64,000 bases of DNA from Maledivibacter sp. (GCA_025210375.1 JAOASB010000025.1:1-64000); one strand, 5' to 3'. Shown: positions 46,363 to 56,266, counted from the first letter of the stretch. The notes: generated by a model not told the origin, from the sequence alone. Numbers and translations are program-made.

Positions 46363-47628
46363 ATGAAAAGAATATTATTCTTAGTCGTTTCTATACTTAT
46401 GTTATCATCTCTTTCTATAAGTTTTGCAGATGAAAACATAGATAATTGGAGATATCATAAAGAAATCAAACATGAAGATAAGAATTTATATAAATCCTTG
46501 TTTTTAGATGAGGAAATCTATAGATACTCGAAAAACAATTTATCGGACATTAGAATTGTGAATGAACAAAATCAGTATCTTCCCTATTATATTTATAATG
46601 AATATATTAATAATTCAATAGAATCTCTTATTGAACATACTTCTGAACAAGTCCATTCCCATATGGATACTAAGTATAATAAAAAGTACATAGATTTTAA
46701 AGTTATCCCAAATGATGAAAATATTGATATATTGGGAAGTAAGATAATCTTAGATATTAATAAAAATAATTTTTTAAAAAAAGTAGAAATTTATGGTGGC
46801 TATGACAATATCAAATGGGACTTTATAAAGGAAGATACTGTGTATAGAATAAATGATCTTGAAAAACTTGATATACAGCTCAATAACATTTTTAAATACA
46901 CATATTATAGAATTATTTTTCTTGATGATATGGAAAACACTATCATTGACAATTTAAAGCTTATCTATAACCATAAAGAAATTACATATAGGGAATATAC
47001 AGATGAAAAGAATGCCCATTATGAAATAAAAGTAGATTCTAAAGAAAATAACACTATAATATATTTAAACAATGAAAATAGTCTAAAGCTAAGGGATATA
47101 TCAATTATAAGTAAGGATGCTTTCAAAAGGAAATACTCTATTTTCTATAGGAATAATAATCAAGAAGAATTTAAACAATTTAGTTCTGGGGAAATTTATC
47201 AAATAGATTTAAAAAACTTTAAAGCTACAAAAACAAATATAAACCTAGGAGTATATGAAAATTATCAACCCTATCCTACATCTATAAAAATAGTTATCTA
47301 CAATAACGATGATGTCCCCATAAATATCGATAATATCAAAACCCGTTATTTAGTGGATAAGATAGTTTTTAAAGGTGATGGGACTAATAGTTATAAAATT
47401 TTATTCGGCAATATAGATGCACATAGACCTTACTATGATATAGAAGCCTATAAAGACCATATTGAAAACGAAGACCAGGAGCTTTGTACCCTTCTAAACA
47501 TAGTAAAACGGGATATTCATGAAAAAAAGACTGATAAGGAAATAAACTACAATCTCATACTCAATATAACCATTGTCGTTATTTCAATTTTATTAGTCTT
47601 AATTATTATCAAAAAAATCAAATTTTAA
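46363..47628 (+). CDS. DUF3999-like exported membrane-anchored protein
   Basis: The protein has about 421 residues with a cleavable-looking signal peptide (to about residue 22, SISFADEN), a large external beta-rich domain (NWRYHKEIKHEDKNLYKSLF, and later KYTYYRIIFLDDMENT) and a C-terminal membrane anchor (about 398-418). The architecture and the place after DUF2339 fit DUF3999, whose members are regularly encoded next to DUF2339 proteins. ATG 46363 follows TTAGGGGG; a frame from 46330 is not needed. The two proteins probably work as a pair in the envelope (inference). Confidence 0.65.
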   Translation: MKRILFLVVSILMLSSLSISFADENIDNWRYHKEIKHEDKNLYKSLFLDEEIYRYSKNNLSDIRIVNEQNQYLPYYIYNEYINNSIESLIEHTSEQVHSHMDTKYNKKYIDFKVIPNDENIDILGSKIILDINKNNFLKKVEIYGGYDNIKWDFIKEDTVYRINDLEKLDIQLNNIFKYTYYRIIFLDDMENTIIDNLKLIYNHKEITYREYTDEKNAHYEIKVDSKENNTIIYLNNENSLKLRDISIISKDAFKRKYSIFYRNNNQEEFKQFSSGEIYQIDLKNFKATKTNINLGVYENYQPYPTSIKIVIYNNDDVPINIDNIKTRYLVDKIVFKGDGTNSYKILFGNIDAHRPYYDIEAYKDHIENEDQELCTLLNIVKRDIHEKKTDKEINYNLILNITIVVISILLVLIIIKKIKF

Positions 47629-47657
47629 AGACCTCTGATACGGGGGTCTTGATTTTT
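47628..47657 (+). terminator. Terminator between convergent genes
   Basis: The stem AAGACC...GGTCTT spans 47628-47650 and is followed by GATTTTT. It overlaps the stop of the DUF3999-like gene. Confidence 0.7.
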
Positions 47658-47666
47658 GCCTAGTTC

Positions 47667-48839
47667 CTAGATTTTTAATATATCCCTACCGGAAACCCTA
47701 TTATCTATTTTAATAAAAAATCCAATGCACACTATTGCTATCAAAAGCCCTACTGCTTCTATAAAAAATACTATATCTTTATTAATATATTGATATATGC
47801 TACCCCCTATTAGCGGTCCAATTATACCTCCTAAGCCAACAATCAAATGATATAAGCCATATGACCTGCCCCTATTGCTATCTCCAGTTATTTCACTCAC
47901 TAATGCCCTTTGTGCTGGAACACTCATCATACCTGAAGCAGTTATTAATGTATATAGAATGATAAAGGAATAATAATCTCTTGTAAAGGGTATTGAAAAT
48001 GTAAATACTGCTTCCAATATCAATCCACCAATCATCAGCTTTTTCCTACCAAAGTTATCGGCCAATTTCCCAAGCTTTGAAGGAAGATACATAGATAATA
48101 TGCCTCCGGGTATAAACATAAAGCTAATTAAGCTTAAATCCTTAGTAATATGATCCTTTAAATATATTACAAATATAGGCGTAGTTATTCCATTAGCCAA
48201 GGCCAAAATACCTATTATTATGAGATACTTAATAAATGTTTTATTGATCAAGACCTTAGCTTTTGTTTCTTTTCTTCCCTCTGTTAGGGTTTCTTTTATA
48301 TCCTTTGAAGAAAAATAAAGGGCTAGTATGGAGGCAATAAAATATATGGCAAATATTAATTTAAAGGGATTATTGTCACTATGACAAAATAATATTGTGA
48401 ATCCAATGAAGCTACCTATAAATCCTCCCCTATTGCCTTGTTGAGATATCATACCAAAATTAGTACTTCTATCATTGATATTACTAACATCCGAAACCAT
48501 TGCATCTAAGCTTATATACATAAATGAAGCTGCTATACTTTGAAATATTCTGGCTATAAATAGAAATACGTAGGTCTCCCCCACTAGAAATAATAATCTA
48601 GTGAAGGCATATGTAGCCATACCGATTATGACCCCATTCTTTCTTCCCCTTTTATCTATCCATCTACCAACTAAGGGTCTCATGAAAATGCTAAACAAAG
48701 AAAAAACAGAAAAAAGCATACCTATCTCAACTGCATTAGAACCTAGTTTTAATGCATATATAGGTAGTACTAAACCTAAAAAAAAGTTGGGAAGAGATAC
48801 TAGGTATAAGGGCTTTTTTAACCCTTTTAATCTATCCAT
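47667..48839 (-). CDS. MFS transporter
   Basis: The 390-residue protein has about 12 membrane segments. The loop after the second helix reads RPLVGRWIDKRGRKNGVIIG, a good major facilitator motif A, and the second half has LGKLADNFGRKKLMIGG in the matching place. This symmetry fits a drug- or sugar-phosphate-efflux-type MFS protein; the substrate cannot be inferred. GGAGGTG precedes ATG 48839. It is a single gene on the minus strand, convergent with the DUF3999-like gene. Confidence 0.88.
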   Translation of the reverse strand: MDRLKGLKKPLYLVSLPNFFLGLVLPIYALKLGSNAVEIGMLFSVFSLFSIFMRPLVGRWIDKRGRKNGVIIGMATYAFTRLLFLVGETYVFLFIARIFQSIAASFMYISLDAMVSDVSNINDRSTNFGMISQQGNRGGFIGSFIGFTILFCHSDNNPFKLIFAIYFIASILALYFSSKDIKETLTEGRKETKAKVLINKTFIKYLIIIGILALANGITTPIFVIYLKDHITKDLSLISFMFIPGGILSMYLPSKLGKLADNFGRKKLMIGGLILEAVFTFSIPFTRDYYSFIILYTLITASGMMSVPAQRALVSEITGDSNRGRSYGLYHLIVGLGGIIGPLIGGSIYQYINKDIVFFIEAVGLLIAIVCIGFFIKIDNRVSGRDILKI

Positions 48840-48936
48840 AAATTACACCTCCAGCTTTTATAGGTTTAGTATAATATACGAATAGTTATTTTACATCTCA
48901 CTAAAGTAATGGTTTTGGTCACTATTACTTCTTATA

Positions 48937-50625
48937 TTAAAATCGTCCAGTTTTAAATATAGAAAATATCAACCATAAATACATAACTACAGCAGCAATT
49001 AATCCAAGCTTTAAAATCGACAAATTAAATAGATATGCTTCTGTTCCAACACTGGCAGCCATTCCAAAACCTATAATGAGTCCTGCTATAATAATACTTA
49101 AGGATAATAAAGCGATACTAAAAGAAACCTTATTGGTTATTTTATCAAACCGTTTTAAAATTTTATTAGTGCTTTCAAGCTCAAAATGCAAAGTATAATC
49201 TTCATCCTCGATTTTTTTAAAAAAATTGAGAATAAAATTGGGGAAATCCTTTAAAAGACTACTATAATCCAATATCCCCTCTTGTATATCCTTCTTGATT
49301 GTTTTTGGCGAAAATATGTTGAACATAAGTTTCTTAGCAATGGGCTCAGCAACTTCTAATATATTTAACTCTGGGTCAAGTCTTTCAACAACACCTTCCG
49401 TAGTCCCTAAAGTTTTTACTAACATGGTAAACTCATTAGGCATTTTTATGTTATATTTAAATGCCAAGTCAAAAATTTTATTAAAAATCTCAGTTAGCTT
49501 TATTTCATTTAACGGCAATTCAATATACTCATCCCTTAGACTGTCTATTTCATATTGCAGCTTTTTTATTTCTGAGCGTTTAGTCATTACATTTAACTCC
49601 GTTATAGCTTCAACTATAAGCTTACTATTTCTAAAAGCGACTCCTAATAATATCTTTAAAAACTGCTTCCTTCTCTCCCCCTTTAATTTCCCAATCATTC
49701 CAAAATCCAAGAATGCAACTTTGTTATCAGGTAAAACCATAATATTTCCTGGATGGGGGTCCCCATGATAGATTCCATCCCGTAATATCTGCTCAAGTAT
49801 TGATTTTGAAATGGTTCTTGCAATACCCTTAGTATCTATATTTTCTTTTTTTAATAATTCAGCTTTACTTAAGCTAATCCCATCTATATATTCTAGGGTT
49901 AATATACATCTGGTTGTATAATCCCAGTAAACCGACGGAATAATAATTTGTCTATCCTTTGATAAATTTGCTTTAAAGGTCTCTGTATTTTCTCCCTCTA
50001 CTCTAAAATCTAATTCATTCTTTAATATATTCTCAAATTCCTTTACCATAGTAGTAAAATTATATAATTTGCCATACTTTGTATGTGTATCAATAAACCC
50101 GGCCAAATCCTTTAGTATTCTCATATCCTCTTCTATCTTTATTTCTATCCTCGGTCTTTGTATCTTTACCACGGCTTGTTTGCCATCCCTTAGTTTTGCT
50201 AAATGTACTTGACCTATGGAAGCCGCTGCCAAAGGCTTTTCATCAAAATTAATGAAGATATCTTCTAACTTTTCCCCTAGTTCATACTCAACACATGCTT
50301 TAGCTTCTTCAAAGGAAAAGGGTAAAGCATTATCATGAAGTTTTTCTAATTCATTTATAATATCTTCAGATAATATATCTGGTCTGATACTCACTATTTG
50401 ACCCAATTTTATAAAGGTTGGCCCAAGTTCCTCTAATGCCAATCTGAGCCGCTGGCCAATTGATTGTTGTATATCTTTCTCTTCTTTATTCATTATTTTC
50501 TTTTTTATATCTAGGTACTTTAAAATTCCCAGTTGATCTAACAATGTCCCGAAGCCATGTTTTATAAAAACTCTAGCTATTTCTTTATATCTCTTTATAT
50601 GTTTATATCGATTGATTTTTATCAA
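48937..50625 (-). CDS. UbiB/AarF (ABC1) atypical kinase family protein
   Basis: The 562-residue protein has the family KxGQ motif in LGPTFIKLGQIVSIRPDIL, the alanine-rich loop AAASIGQVHLA, a VKIQRP lysine, the catalytic HGDPHPGNIMV and the metal site FLDFGMIGKL. Two C-terminal membrane segments (about 505-555) anchor it. In respiring bacteria UbiB supports quinone synthesis; in fermenting clostridia the substrate is unknown, possibly a membrane isoprenoid. There are no quinone genes nearby. It is a single gene with a weak ribosome site. Confidence 0.9.
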   Translation of the reverse strand: MIKINRYKHIKRYKEIARVFIKHGFGTLLDQLGILKYLDIKKKIMNKEEKDIQQSIGQRLRLALEELGPTFIKLGQIVSIRPDILSEDIINELEKLHDNALPFSFEEAKACVEYELGEKLEDIFINFDEKPLAAASIGQVHLAKLRDGKQAVVKIQRPRIEIKIEEDMRILKDLAGFIDTHTKYGKLYNFTTMVKEFENILKNELDFRVEGENTETFKANLSKDRQIIIPSVYWDYTTRCILTLEYIDGISLSKAELLKKENIDTKGIARTISKSILEQILRDGIYHGDPHPGNIMVLPDNKVAFLDFGMIGKLKGERRKQFLKILLGVAFRNSKLIVEAITELNVMTKRSEIKKLQYEIDSLRDEYIELPLNEIKLTEIFNKIFDLAFKYNIKMPNEFTMLVKTLGTTEGVVERLDPELNILEVAEPIAKKLMFNIFSPKTIKKDIQEGILDYSSLLKDFPNFILNFFKKIEDEDYTLHFELESTNKILKRFDKITNKVSFSIALLSLSIIIAGLIIGFGMAASVGTEAYLFNLSILKLGLIAAVVMYLWLIFSIFKTGRF

Positions 50626-50818
50626 TTCTTATCACAACCTATTAATAAATAATATCCAATAATTCTCATATATGTCCTAAGAGCATTATAGTACTTTATC
50701 TAAGACACTTTGGATTATTATCCTTAATATTATCTTCATTTCGGAAAATTATTATATCATTTAGTATATTAGCATAAAAAAATTTTGATTTTTTGTTTTA
50801 TATAGTAATTTACTTTGA

Positions 50819-51475
50819 TCATTTCATATTTTTATTAATATAAAGGGCCAATTGGGTTCTATCCCTTAGCTCCAATTTACCTAATATTCTCGTTAAATGA
50901 TTTTTTACAGTTCCTTCAGTTATAAAAAGCACTTTACCAATCTCCCTATTACTTTTTCCATCGGCTACCAGGTTTGATATTTCTAGCTCCCTTGGAGTTA
51001 GATTCTTTATGGATTTTTCAATTTCTCGATTATCATCTATTTCATTATGGTTGCTTATATTATTAAAGGCCCTTACAACCTTTGTGGCTATTTCTGGCTG
51101 TAAAAGTACATTCCCTTTATATACCTCTTTTATAGCCTTTATAATCTCATCGGATTTTACATCCTTTAGCATATATCCATCGGCACCATACTTTAAACCT
51201 TCAAAAATATATTCATCTTCATTAAAGGTAGTCAATATCAGAATCTTAACCGCCGGAAATTTTTCTTTAATAATTTTAGTGGCTTCAACTCCATTAAGCA
51301 CAGGCATCCTAATATCCATAAGAATTACATCGGGATTAACCCTACTTAACATATCAATTGCTTCCTCACCATTAACAGCCTCTCCAACAACCTCTATATC
51401 CTCACTAAGACTTAATATCATTTTTAAGCCATCCCTTATAAGCCCTTGATCATCCACAATCATAACCCTTATCAT
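50819..51475 (-). CDS. NarL/LuxR-family response regulator
   Basis: The 218-residue protein has a receiver domain with VDDQ, the phosphorylation Asp in DVILMDIRMPVLNG, TTFNEDEY and the lysine in GYMLKDV. A LuxR-type helix-turn-helix follows (about 150-215, LTPRELEISNLVADGKSNRE, then GKVLFITEGTVKNHL). It overlaps the kinase gene by ATGA. The pair resembles DesKR/LiaRS-type envelope systems. No target operon is attached directly, though an ABC exporter lies 9 kb away. Confidence 0.93.
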   Translation of the reverse strand: MIRVMIVDDQGLIRDGLKMILSLSEDIEVVGEAVNGEEAIDMLSRVNPDVILMDIRMPVLNGVEATKIIKEKFPAVKILILTTFNEDEYIFEGLKYGADGYMLKDVKSDEIIKAIKEVYKGNVLLQPEIATKVVRAFNNISNHNEIDDNREIEKSIKNLTPRELEISNLVADGKSNREIGKVLFITEGTVKNHLTRILGKLELRDRTQLALYINKNMK

Positions 51476-52659
51476 ACTACTGTCTTAACCTCCTTTAAAG
51501 GTATATAAGCATCTATCGAAAATCCTTCATGTATCCTGCTACTAAATGTGACCCTTCCACCTACTAAATCTATCCTTTTCTCAATATTACCAAGGCCATT
51601 TCCCATGGCTATTTCTTCTAATCCCACGCCATTATCCTTTATTTTAAACTCTATACCATCATTTTTGTAAAATATATCTATTGAAATTTCTGTGGCTTTT
51701 CCATGTCTAATCCCATTAGTCAATCCCTCCTGAACAGTCCTATATATTATATTTTTTATATCTGGAGAAATGTTTTCTATGGATTCTTCTAAAGCAAGTC
51801 TTATTTTTATACCTTCATTAATTATAAAATTATCTATTAGTTCATTTATTGATGTCTTCAAACCCTTGGAATGTTCTTCCTCCTTTAGTGCATAAACAGC
51901 CCTCCTTAACCCCTCCATGCTGCCCCTGGCTAAGCTTTGACATTTTGATATCATGACTTTAGTTTTTTCAGTATCTTTATCCACTACATTTTCCAAAAAA
52001 TCTAAATGCATTATAAGTGCCGTAAGAGAATGTCCCAGTGAGTCATGTATTTCAGATGCTACTCTATTTCTTTCCTTGGCTATGGTTAATTCTTCAACCT
52101 TTGATGAATATTCTTTGAGCTTATCATAGGCCCGATTAAGCTCATCATTTAGGTTCTGTGCATCAATTCTTCCCTTCCATTCAGCTCTAATATATAGGAA
52201 TATACAAATACCCATTATATAGAACAATGTGCTTTGCAAAAAATCCAATCCATTTTTTCTCCAATAATCAGCTAAAAATATATGGTATATTACATCATTT
52301 GAGTAAATATGTCTACTACCTAAGAAAATGAGAATATGGGTTATCAGAAATATTTTTAGAACTTTTTTATTGAAGAATATTAACATTTCAAAAAGAAGGG
52401 CATAAAAATAGAAATCATTATATGTAAACAAAAACCATACTCCAATAATAAATGAAATTAAAAAAGAAATATAATATTTATTATAGTATCTATAGAAAAA
52501 TTTATATCTAAGATAATCATTTATGATTAAAGCAATAAAAACTCCTATCACACAAAATGCTTTTAAAGACATATATTCAAAACTTAAAAATAAGTTTATA
52601 CAAATTATACATATTATTACATTCTTAATATAAAAAGCATATCGACTATACTTGTACAT
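51472..52659 (-). CDS. NarL-type sensor histidine kinase (HisKA_3)
   Basis: The 395-residue kinase has five or six N-terminal membrane segments (about 10-165), a coiled linker (about 170-195), a HisKA_3 domain with the phospho-His in RVASEIHDSLGHSLTALIMH, and an HATPase with YRTVQEGLTNGIRHGKA, IKDNGVG and GNGLGNIEKRI. It lacks a large extracytoplasmic sensor domain, so it probably senses the membrane itself. AAGGAG precedes ATG 52659. It is translationally coupled to the regulator downstream. Confidence 0.93.
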   Translation of the reverse strand: MYKYSRYAFYIKNVIICIICINLFLSFEYMSLKAFCVIGVFIALIINDYLRYKFFYRYYNKYYISFLISFIIGVWFLFTYNDFYFYALLFEMLIFFNKKVLKIFLITHILIFLGSRHIYSNDVIYHIFLADYWRKNGLDFLQSTLFYIMGICIFLYIRAEWKGRIDAQNLNDELNRAYDKLKEYSSKVEELTIAKERNRVASEIHDSLGHSLTALIMHLDFLENVVDKDTEKTKVMISKCQSLARGSMEGLRRAVYALKEEEHSKGLKTSINELIDNFIINEGIKIRLALEESIENISPDIKNIIYRTVQEGLTNGIRHGKATEISIDIFYKNDGIEFKIKDNGVGLEEIAMGNGLGNIEKRIDLVGGRVTFSSRIHEGFSIDAYIPLKEVKTVV

Positions 52660-52734
52660 TTAAATTCTCCTTTATATAGCTTTACTTTATTATATCAAAA
52701 TTTCTAGTTGGCTTTTAATTTAGCTTTGATAAAT

Positions 52735-52864
52735 CATAAAAAGGAGTGTCCCAGAATGACGAATTTCTTTGTCATTTAAAATCCTACCGACTTGGCGGGT
52801 ACATCAGTACTAGCTAAGGGTTAAAATTTCAAAACATCGAACTCGATTCATTCTAAAACACTCC
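52735..52864 (-). terminator. Terminator with very long imperfect hairpin
   Basis: The outer arms GGAGTGT...AGAATGA and their inverted copy lie at 52743-52759 and 52848-52864. On the minus strand the hairpin is followed by TTTTT. An extra 85-bp loop contains a CGAATTTCTT motif and smaller hairpins, as in the palindrome at 43316. It ends the activase cluster. Confidence 0.6.
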
Positions 52865-52905
52865 ATATCTAATCTCTGGAGATTATCCTTTAGAAATTAT
52901 CAAAC

Positions 52906-54009
52906 CTAAGATAAAACTTCTTCATATTGCTTTTTTTCCTTTCTATTTCTCAGTAAATCAATAAATGCCTCTAGTCTAGTAAGATATCCTCCTTCTCCAG
53001 TCATTTCATCTATAATTAGGGTTAAAACAGGAATATTATTATCAACTTGTATACTTGGCATAAGGCTCATTGCAACGATCTCCGGCATACAGGTAAAGGG
53101 CATCAATTGTATCACTCCATCGTATCCCCTTTGAGAATACAATACTGTATTCCCTACGGTTTCCCTGGCATGACCTCCAATACACGTTTTAACATAGGGC
53201 TTAGCAGCTTCCCATATTTTTGCTTCCTTTGATAGCCCTAGGCTTCTGTAAAATAGCATATCCGTAATCCACTCCCCTGTTGAAAGGGATTTATGAACCT
53301 CTACTCCCATCTTGTTTAACTTTTTACCTATATCTAAATTAGAGAAATCCTCTATGACTGTATATATCTCACCAACTAGTCCTATCTTTAAAACATCTCT
53401 ATTTCTATCTAATGGTACTTCTTGTATTGCTCCTAAAGCATTATTCAAATGATTTATCATTTCCTTTGAGCCTATACTTGCCTCTAGATTTTTAATAACA
53501 CCATTATATATATCATCAATTTTATTTTCACTAATTTCATAGGGTCTTATTTCAAGCACCATTTCTTCAAGTTTATTTAATTTTTTCAATATAGTAATTG
53601 CATTTTTTAGGCTTTTCCCTATTTTTATAACATTTTTCGTATTAGCTAGTTTACTAATACGGCGAAGAAGCTCGCTTTTATCTCCCTGGGGAGCTTCTAT
53701 GACAACTATGTCCACATCGTATCCTAGATCCTTTAGTATCTCCCTTTGAACCTCACAATAGTAACCAAATCTACATGGCCCACAGCCCCCGGTTATAACT
53801 ATTGTATCTGCTCCTTTCTCTATACTCTCTAAATAATTACCCAGAGTAATTTTGAGGGGTAAGCATATCAATTCTGGAGAATATTTTGTTCCAAGTTCTA
53901 AAGTTTTTTTACTGCATCTTGGGGGTACTATTGTTTCTACTCCTAAATCATCAAACATTGCTTTAATGGGTATGTACGAATTACCTATATGCGGAAAGGT
54001 TATTTTCAT
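52906..54009 (-). CDS. DUF2229/CoA-activase-associated protein, second
   Basis: The 367-residue protein is of the 2-hydroxyacyl-CoA dehydratase activase-associated family. The Cys-rich parts are visible: PPRCSKKTLELGTKYSPELI, then CLPLKI, GGCGPCRFGYYCEVQ and CIGGHARE. The end MTGEGGYLTRLEAFIDLLRN resembles that of the next protein (HTGEAGVDTRIEAFVDMIRW), so the two share a domain. In many bacteria these are parts of one large polypeptide fused to the activase. The start at ATG 54009 overlaps the upstream gene by 29 bp; GGAGG is its ribosome site. Confidence 0.8.
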   Translation of the reverse strand: MKITFPHIGNSYIPIKAMFDDLGVETIVPPRCSKKTLELGTKYSPELICLPLKITLGNYLESIEKGADTIVITGGCGPCRFGYYCEVQREILKDLGYDVDIVVIEAPQGDKSELLRRISKLANTKNVIKIGKSLKNAITILKKLNKLEEMVLEIRPYEISENKIDDIYNGVIKNLEASIGSKEMINHLNNALGAIQEVPLDRNRDVLKIGLVGEIYTVIEDFSNLDIGKKLNKMGVEVHKSLSTGEWITDMLFYRSLGLSKEAKIWEAAKPYVKTCIGGHARETVGNTVLYSQRGYDGVIQLMPFTCMPEIVAMSLMPSIQVDNNIPVLTLIIDEMTGEGGYLTRLEAFIDLLRNRKEKKQYEEVLS

Positions 54010-54973
54010 GCTTTTTCCTCCATCTAATCATATCTACAAATGCTTCGATCCTAGTATCCACTCCTGCTTCTCCAGTATGTTCATCTATAGTCAACAAAGT
54101 AAAGGGCTTGTTGCAGCTCCTTCTTATTTTTCTTTCTACAATATCTGCTATAACAGAATCTAATCCGCATCCAAAGGATGATAAGTAGATAATACCGCAA
54201 ACTTCATTATCCTCTATAGCATGAAGTGCAGTCCCAAATATTATTCTTCCAAAGCTCCAAAACATCTTCTTATCTAAAGTCTGTGCTTTTTGATTAATAA
54301 CGTCTTTATCTAAAGTTTCACAAGTTAAAACCGAAAGATTATATCCCCTAAGCTTTTTGATTATATCCATACTTGAATATGGATCATATATATTGTAAGG
54401 ATGCCCTAGGATTAAAACTTTTTCTTTATTATTCACTTTATTTTCTTGCCTTGTTCTATGATTATTTAGTATATCCATAGGCAAAAGTCCTTCTTTTATC
54501 AGTGAATTATATTCATTATATTGTTTAAGGGCCTCTTCAAAGGCTTTTTTTATTTTATTTTTATCCTTAGTAATATACCGCCCTATTTCTATGATAGTTC
54601 TATTCAAACTTTCATTAGATTTTCTAAAATCTATATCAGTATCAATAATCTTAGGTAAATCCTTTATATTATACTTTATCATCTCGGGCAGACCACAAAA
54701 TTTTGGACATATATATTCGTATTTATTAATACTTATTATCCTTGGTATAAAGATAAAATCCACTTTATCCTTTAAATATAAAACATGCCCATGAAATATT
54801 TTTACAGGCAAGCAAGCTTCATCAACGGTGCTTTTTACTCCATTATCTATAATTCCCTTATTTGTTTTTTTTGATATTACAACCTGGGCACCTAGGTTCT
54901 CAAAAAAGGATATCCATAGACTATGGTACTCATAAAAAAGAAGTGCCCTAGGAATTCCTACTTTTATAGACAT
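53981..54973 (-). CDS. DUF2229-family protein, first
   Basis: The 330-residue protein starts MSIKVGIPRALLFYEYHSLW, as in the DUF2229 segment of long activase-like proteins. DEACLPVKIFHGHVLYLKDK, then FIFIPRI, and SSFGCGLDSV give cysteines for a possible iron-sulfur cluster. GAGGTAAG precedes ATG 54973. It lies 75 bp after the activase gene and overlaps the following gene. Its role may be as electron acceptor or substrate-binding partner of the activase. Confidence 0.8.
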   Translation of the reverse strand: MSIKVGIPRALLFYEYHSLWISFFENLGAQVVISKKTNKGIIDNGVKSTVDEACLPVKIFHGHVLYLKDKVDFIFIPRIISINKYEYICPKFCGLPEMIKYNIKDLPKIIDTDIDFRKSNESLNRTIIEIGRYITKDKNKIKKAFEEALKQYNEYNSLIKEGLLPMDILNNHRTRQENKVNNKEKVLILGHPYNIYDPYSSMDIIKKLRGYNLSVLTCETLDKDVINQKAQTLDKKMFWSFGRIIFGTALHAIEDNEVCGIIYLSSFGCGLDSVIADIVERKIRRSCNKPFTLLTIDEHTGEAGVDTRIEAFVDMIRWRKKHENNLSAYR

Positions 54974-55048
54974 AACTTACCTCCATTATTCTACTTAGAC
55001 TGTTGTTTACTTTACTGACAACATGAATATATTAAAGCTACCACCTAT

Positions 55049-56035
55049 TTATGCTAGTTTTTCATCATCTTGTCTAATCTTAGCATTGCTCCATCGACCG
55101 CATTTATCTCCCCACCTAGCTACTAGCTTTCCATCCCTATAAAATTCAACTACCTCACACATATTAGGACAGTTTTCACATTCAAAGCTTTTAACATTGA
55201 AGCTACTGTCGGCTACCTCTAATCCTAAAAATTTGGTTTTCCCTGTTTTATCAACTTCATTCTTAGCTAAAAGACATGCCCCAATTGCTCCCATAACCTT
55301 GGCAAACTTAGGAACTATAATCTCACACCCAAGCATTTTTTCGAATGCCCTTTTTATTCCTATATTAGCGGCAACTCCTCCCTGAAAAATGACAGGAGCC
55401 TTTATCTCCTTCCCTTTCCCAAGATTATTTAGATAGTTCCTTGCCATGGCTTCACAAAGTCCATTAATGATATCCTCTTGATTGTGTCCAAGCTGCTGCT
55501 TATGTATCATGTCTGATTCTGCAAACACTGCACATCTACCTGCTATCCGAACTGGAGCCTTAGATTTTAATGCAAGGCTTCCAAAATCCTGTATAGGAAT
55601 ACCTAGTCTTTCCGCTTGTCTATCTAAAAATGATCCTGTCCCCGCTGCACAAACTGTATTCATAGCAAAATCATATACAATTCCATCCCTTAGTAGAATA
55701 ATTTTTGAATCCTGTCCACCTATTTCAATGATAGTTTTCACATCAGGTATAATATTTAATGCAGCTATACCATGGGCTGTTATTTCATTTTTAGCTATAT
55801 CAGCCCCCAGCATAGTAGCAGCTAAATATCTTCCGCTACCAGTAGTTCCCAGTCCTAGTATCTGAATATCCTTATCCAATCTTCCCTTCATTTCCTTCAA
55901 TGCATTTTTCAAAGCTTCTATGGGTTTCCCCTTTGTTCTTATATATAAAGTATCCATTATATTTTTATTTTGGTCCATAGCAACAATATTTGTGCTGACC
56001 GAACCCACATCAACGCCAAGATAACACTCTTTCAT
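55049..56035 (-). CDS. Acyl-CoA dehydratase activase (BadF/BadG/BcrA/BcrD ATPase family)
   Basis: The 328-residue protein is of the ASKHA ATPase fold. It has GVDVGSVSTNIVAMD, EIGGQDSKIILL, the cluster motif NTVCAAGTGSFLDRQAERLG and a second Cys in RIAGRCAVFAESDM. In HgdC-type activases the two Cys bridge a [4Fe-4S] cluster in a homodimer and drive ATP-dependent electron transfer to 2-hydroxyacyl-CoA dehydratase. An extra C-terminal segment FECENCPNMCEVVEFYRDGK, then CGRW, adds four Cys. It is the first gene of a three-gene set; no dehydratase subunits are in the window. GGAGGG precedes the start. Confidence 0.88.
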   Translation of the reverse strand: MKECYLGVDVGSVSTNIVAMDQNKNIMDTLYIRTKGKPIEALKNALKEMKGRLDKDIQILGLGTTGSGRYLAATMLGADIAKNEITAHGIAALNIIPDVKTIIEIGGQDSKIILLRDGIVYDFAMNTVCAAGTGSFLDRQAERLGIPIQDFGSLALKSKAPVRIAGRCAVFAESDMIHKQQLGHNQEDIINGLCEAMARNYLNNLGKGKEIKAPVIFQGGVAANIGIKRAFEKMLGCEIIVPKFAKVMGAIGACLLAKNEVDKTGKTKFLGLEVADSSFNVKSFECENCPNMCEVVEFYRDGKLVARWGDKCGRWSNAKIRQDDEKLA

Positions 56036-56070
56036 CTTTGCTACCCTCCATTTTATTTATATCATTAGCT

Positions 56071-56232
56071 TTAAGCACATTCAAAAAATAAACTAGTCAT
56101 CTTACTCGTCCTTTTGATTCTTCTCCCCCATATTCGATTACTTACATACAGTGAGTATGCATGTGACTGAGTACCTAGAAAATAATCAAAATCACTTCCC
56201 AACTTGACTTGTTTATTTTTTCATATGCCTTA
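56071..56232. repeat. 162-bp palindromic repeat (copy 2)
   Basis: It is the same length as 42880-43041 and shares long runs such as AGTCATCTTACTCGTCCTTT. It lies upstream of the activase gene and downstream of the YetF-like gene. It has no coding capacity. Confidence 0.75.
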
Positions 56233-56266
56233 TATTATTGACAAAAATACAAAAATTAATCATCCT

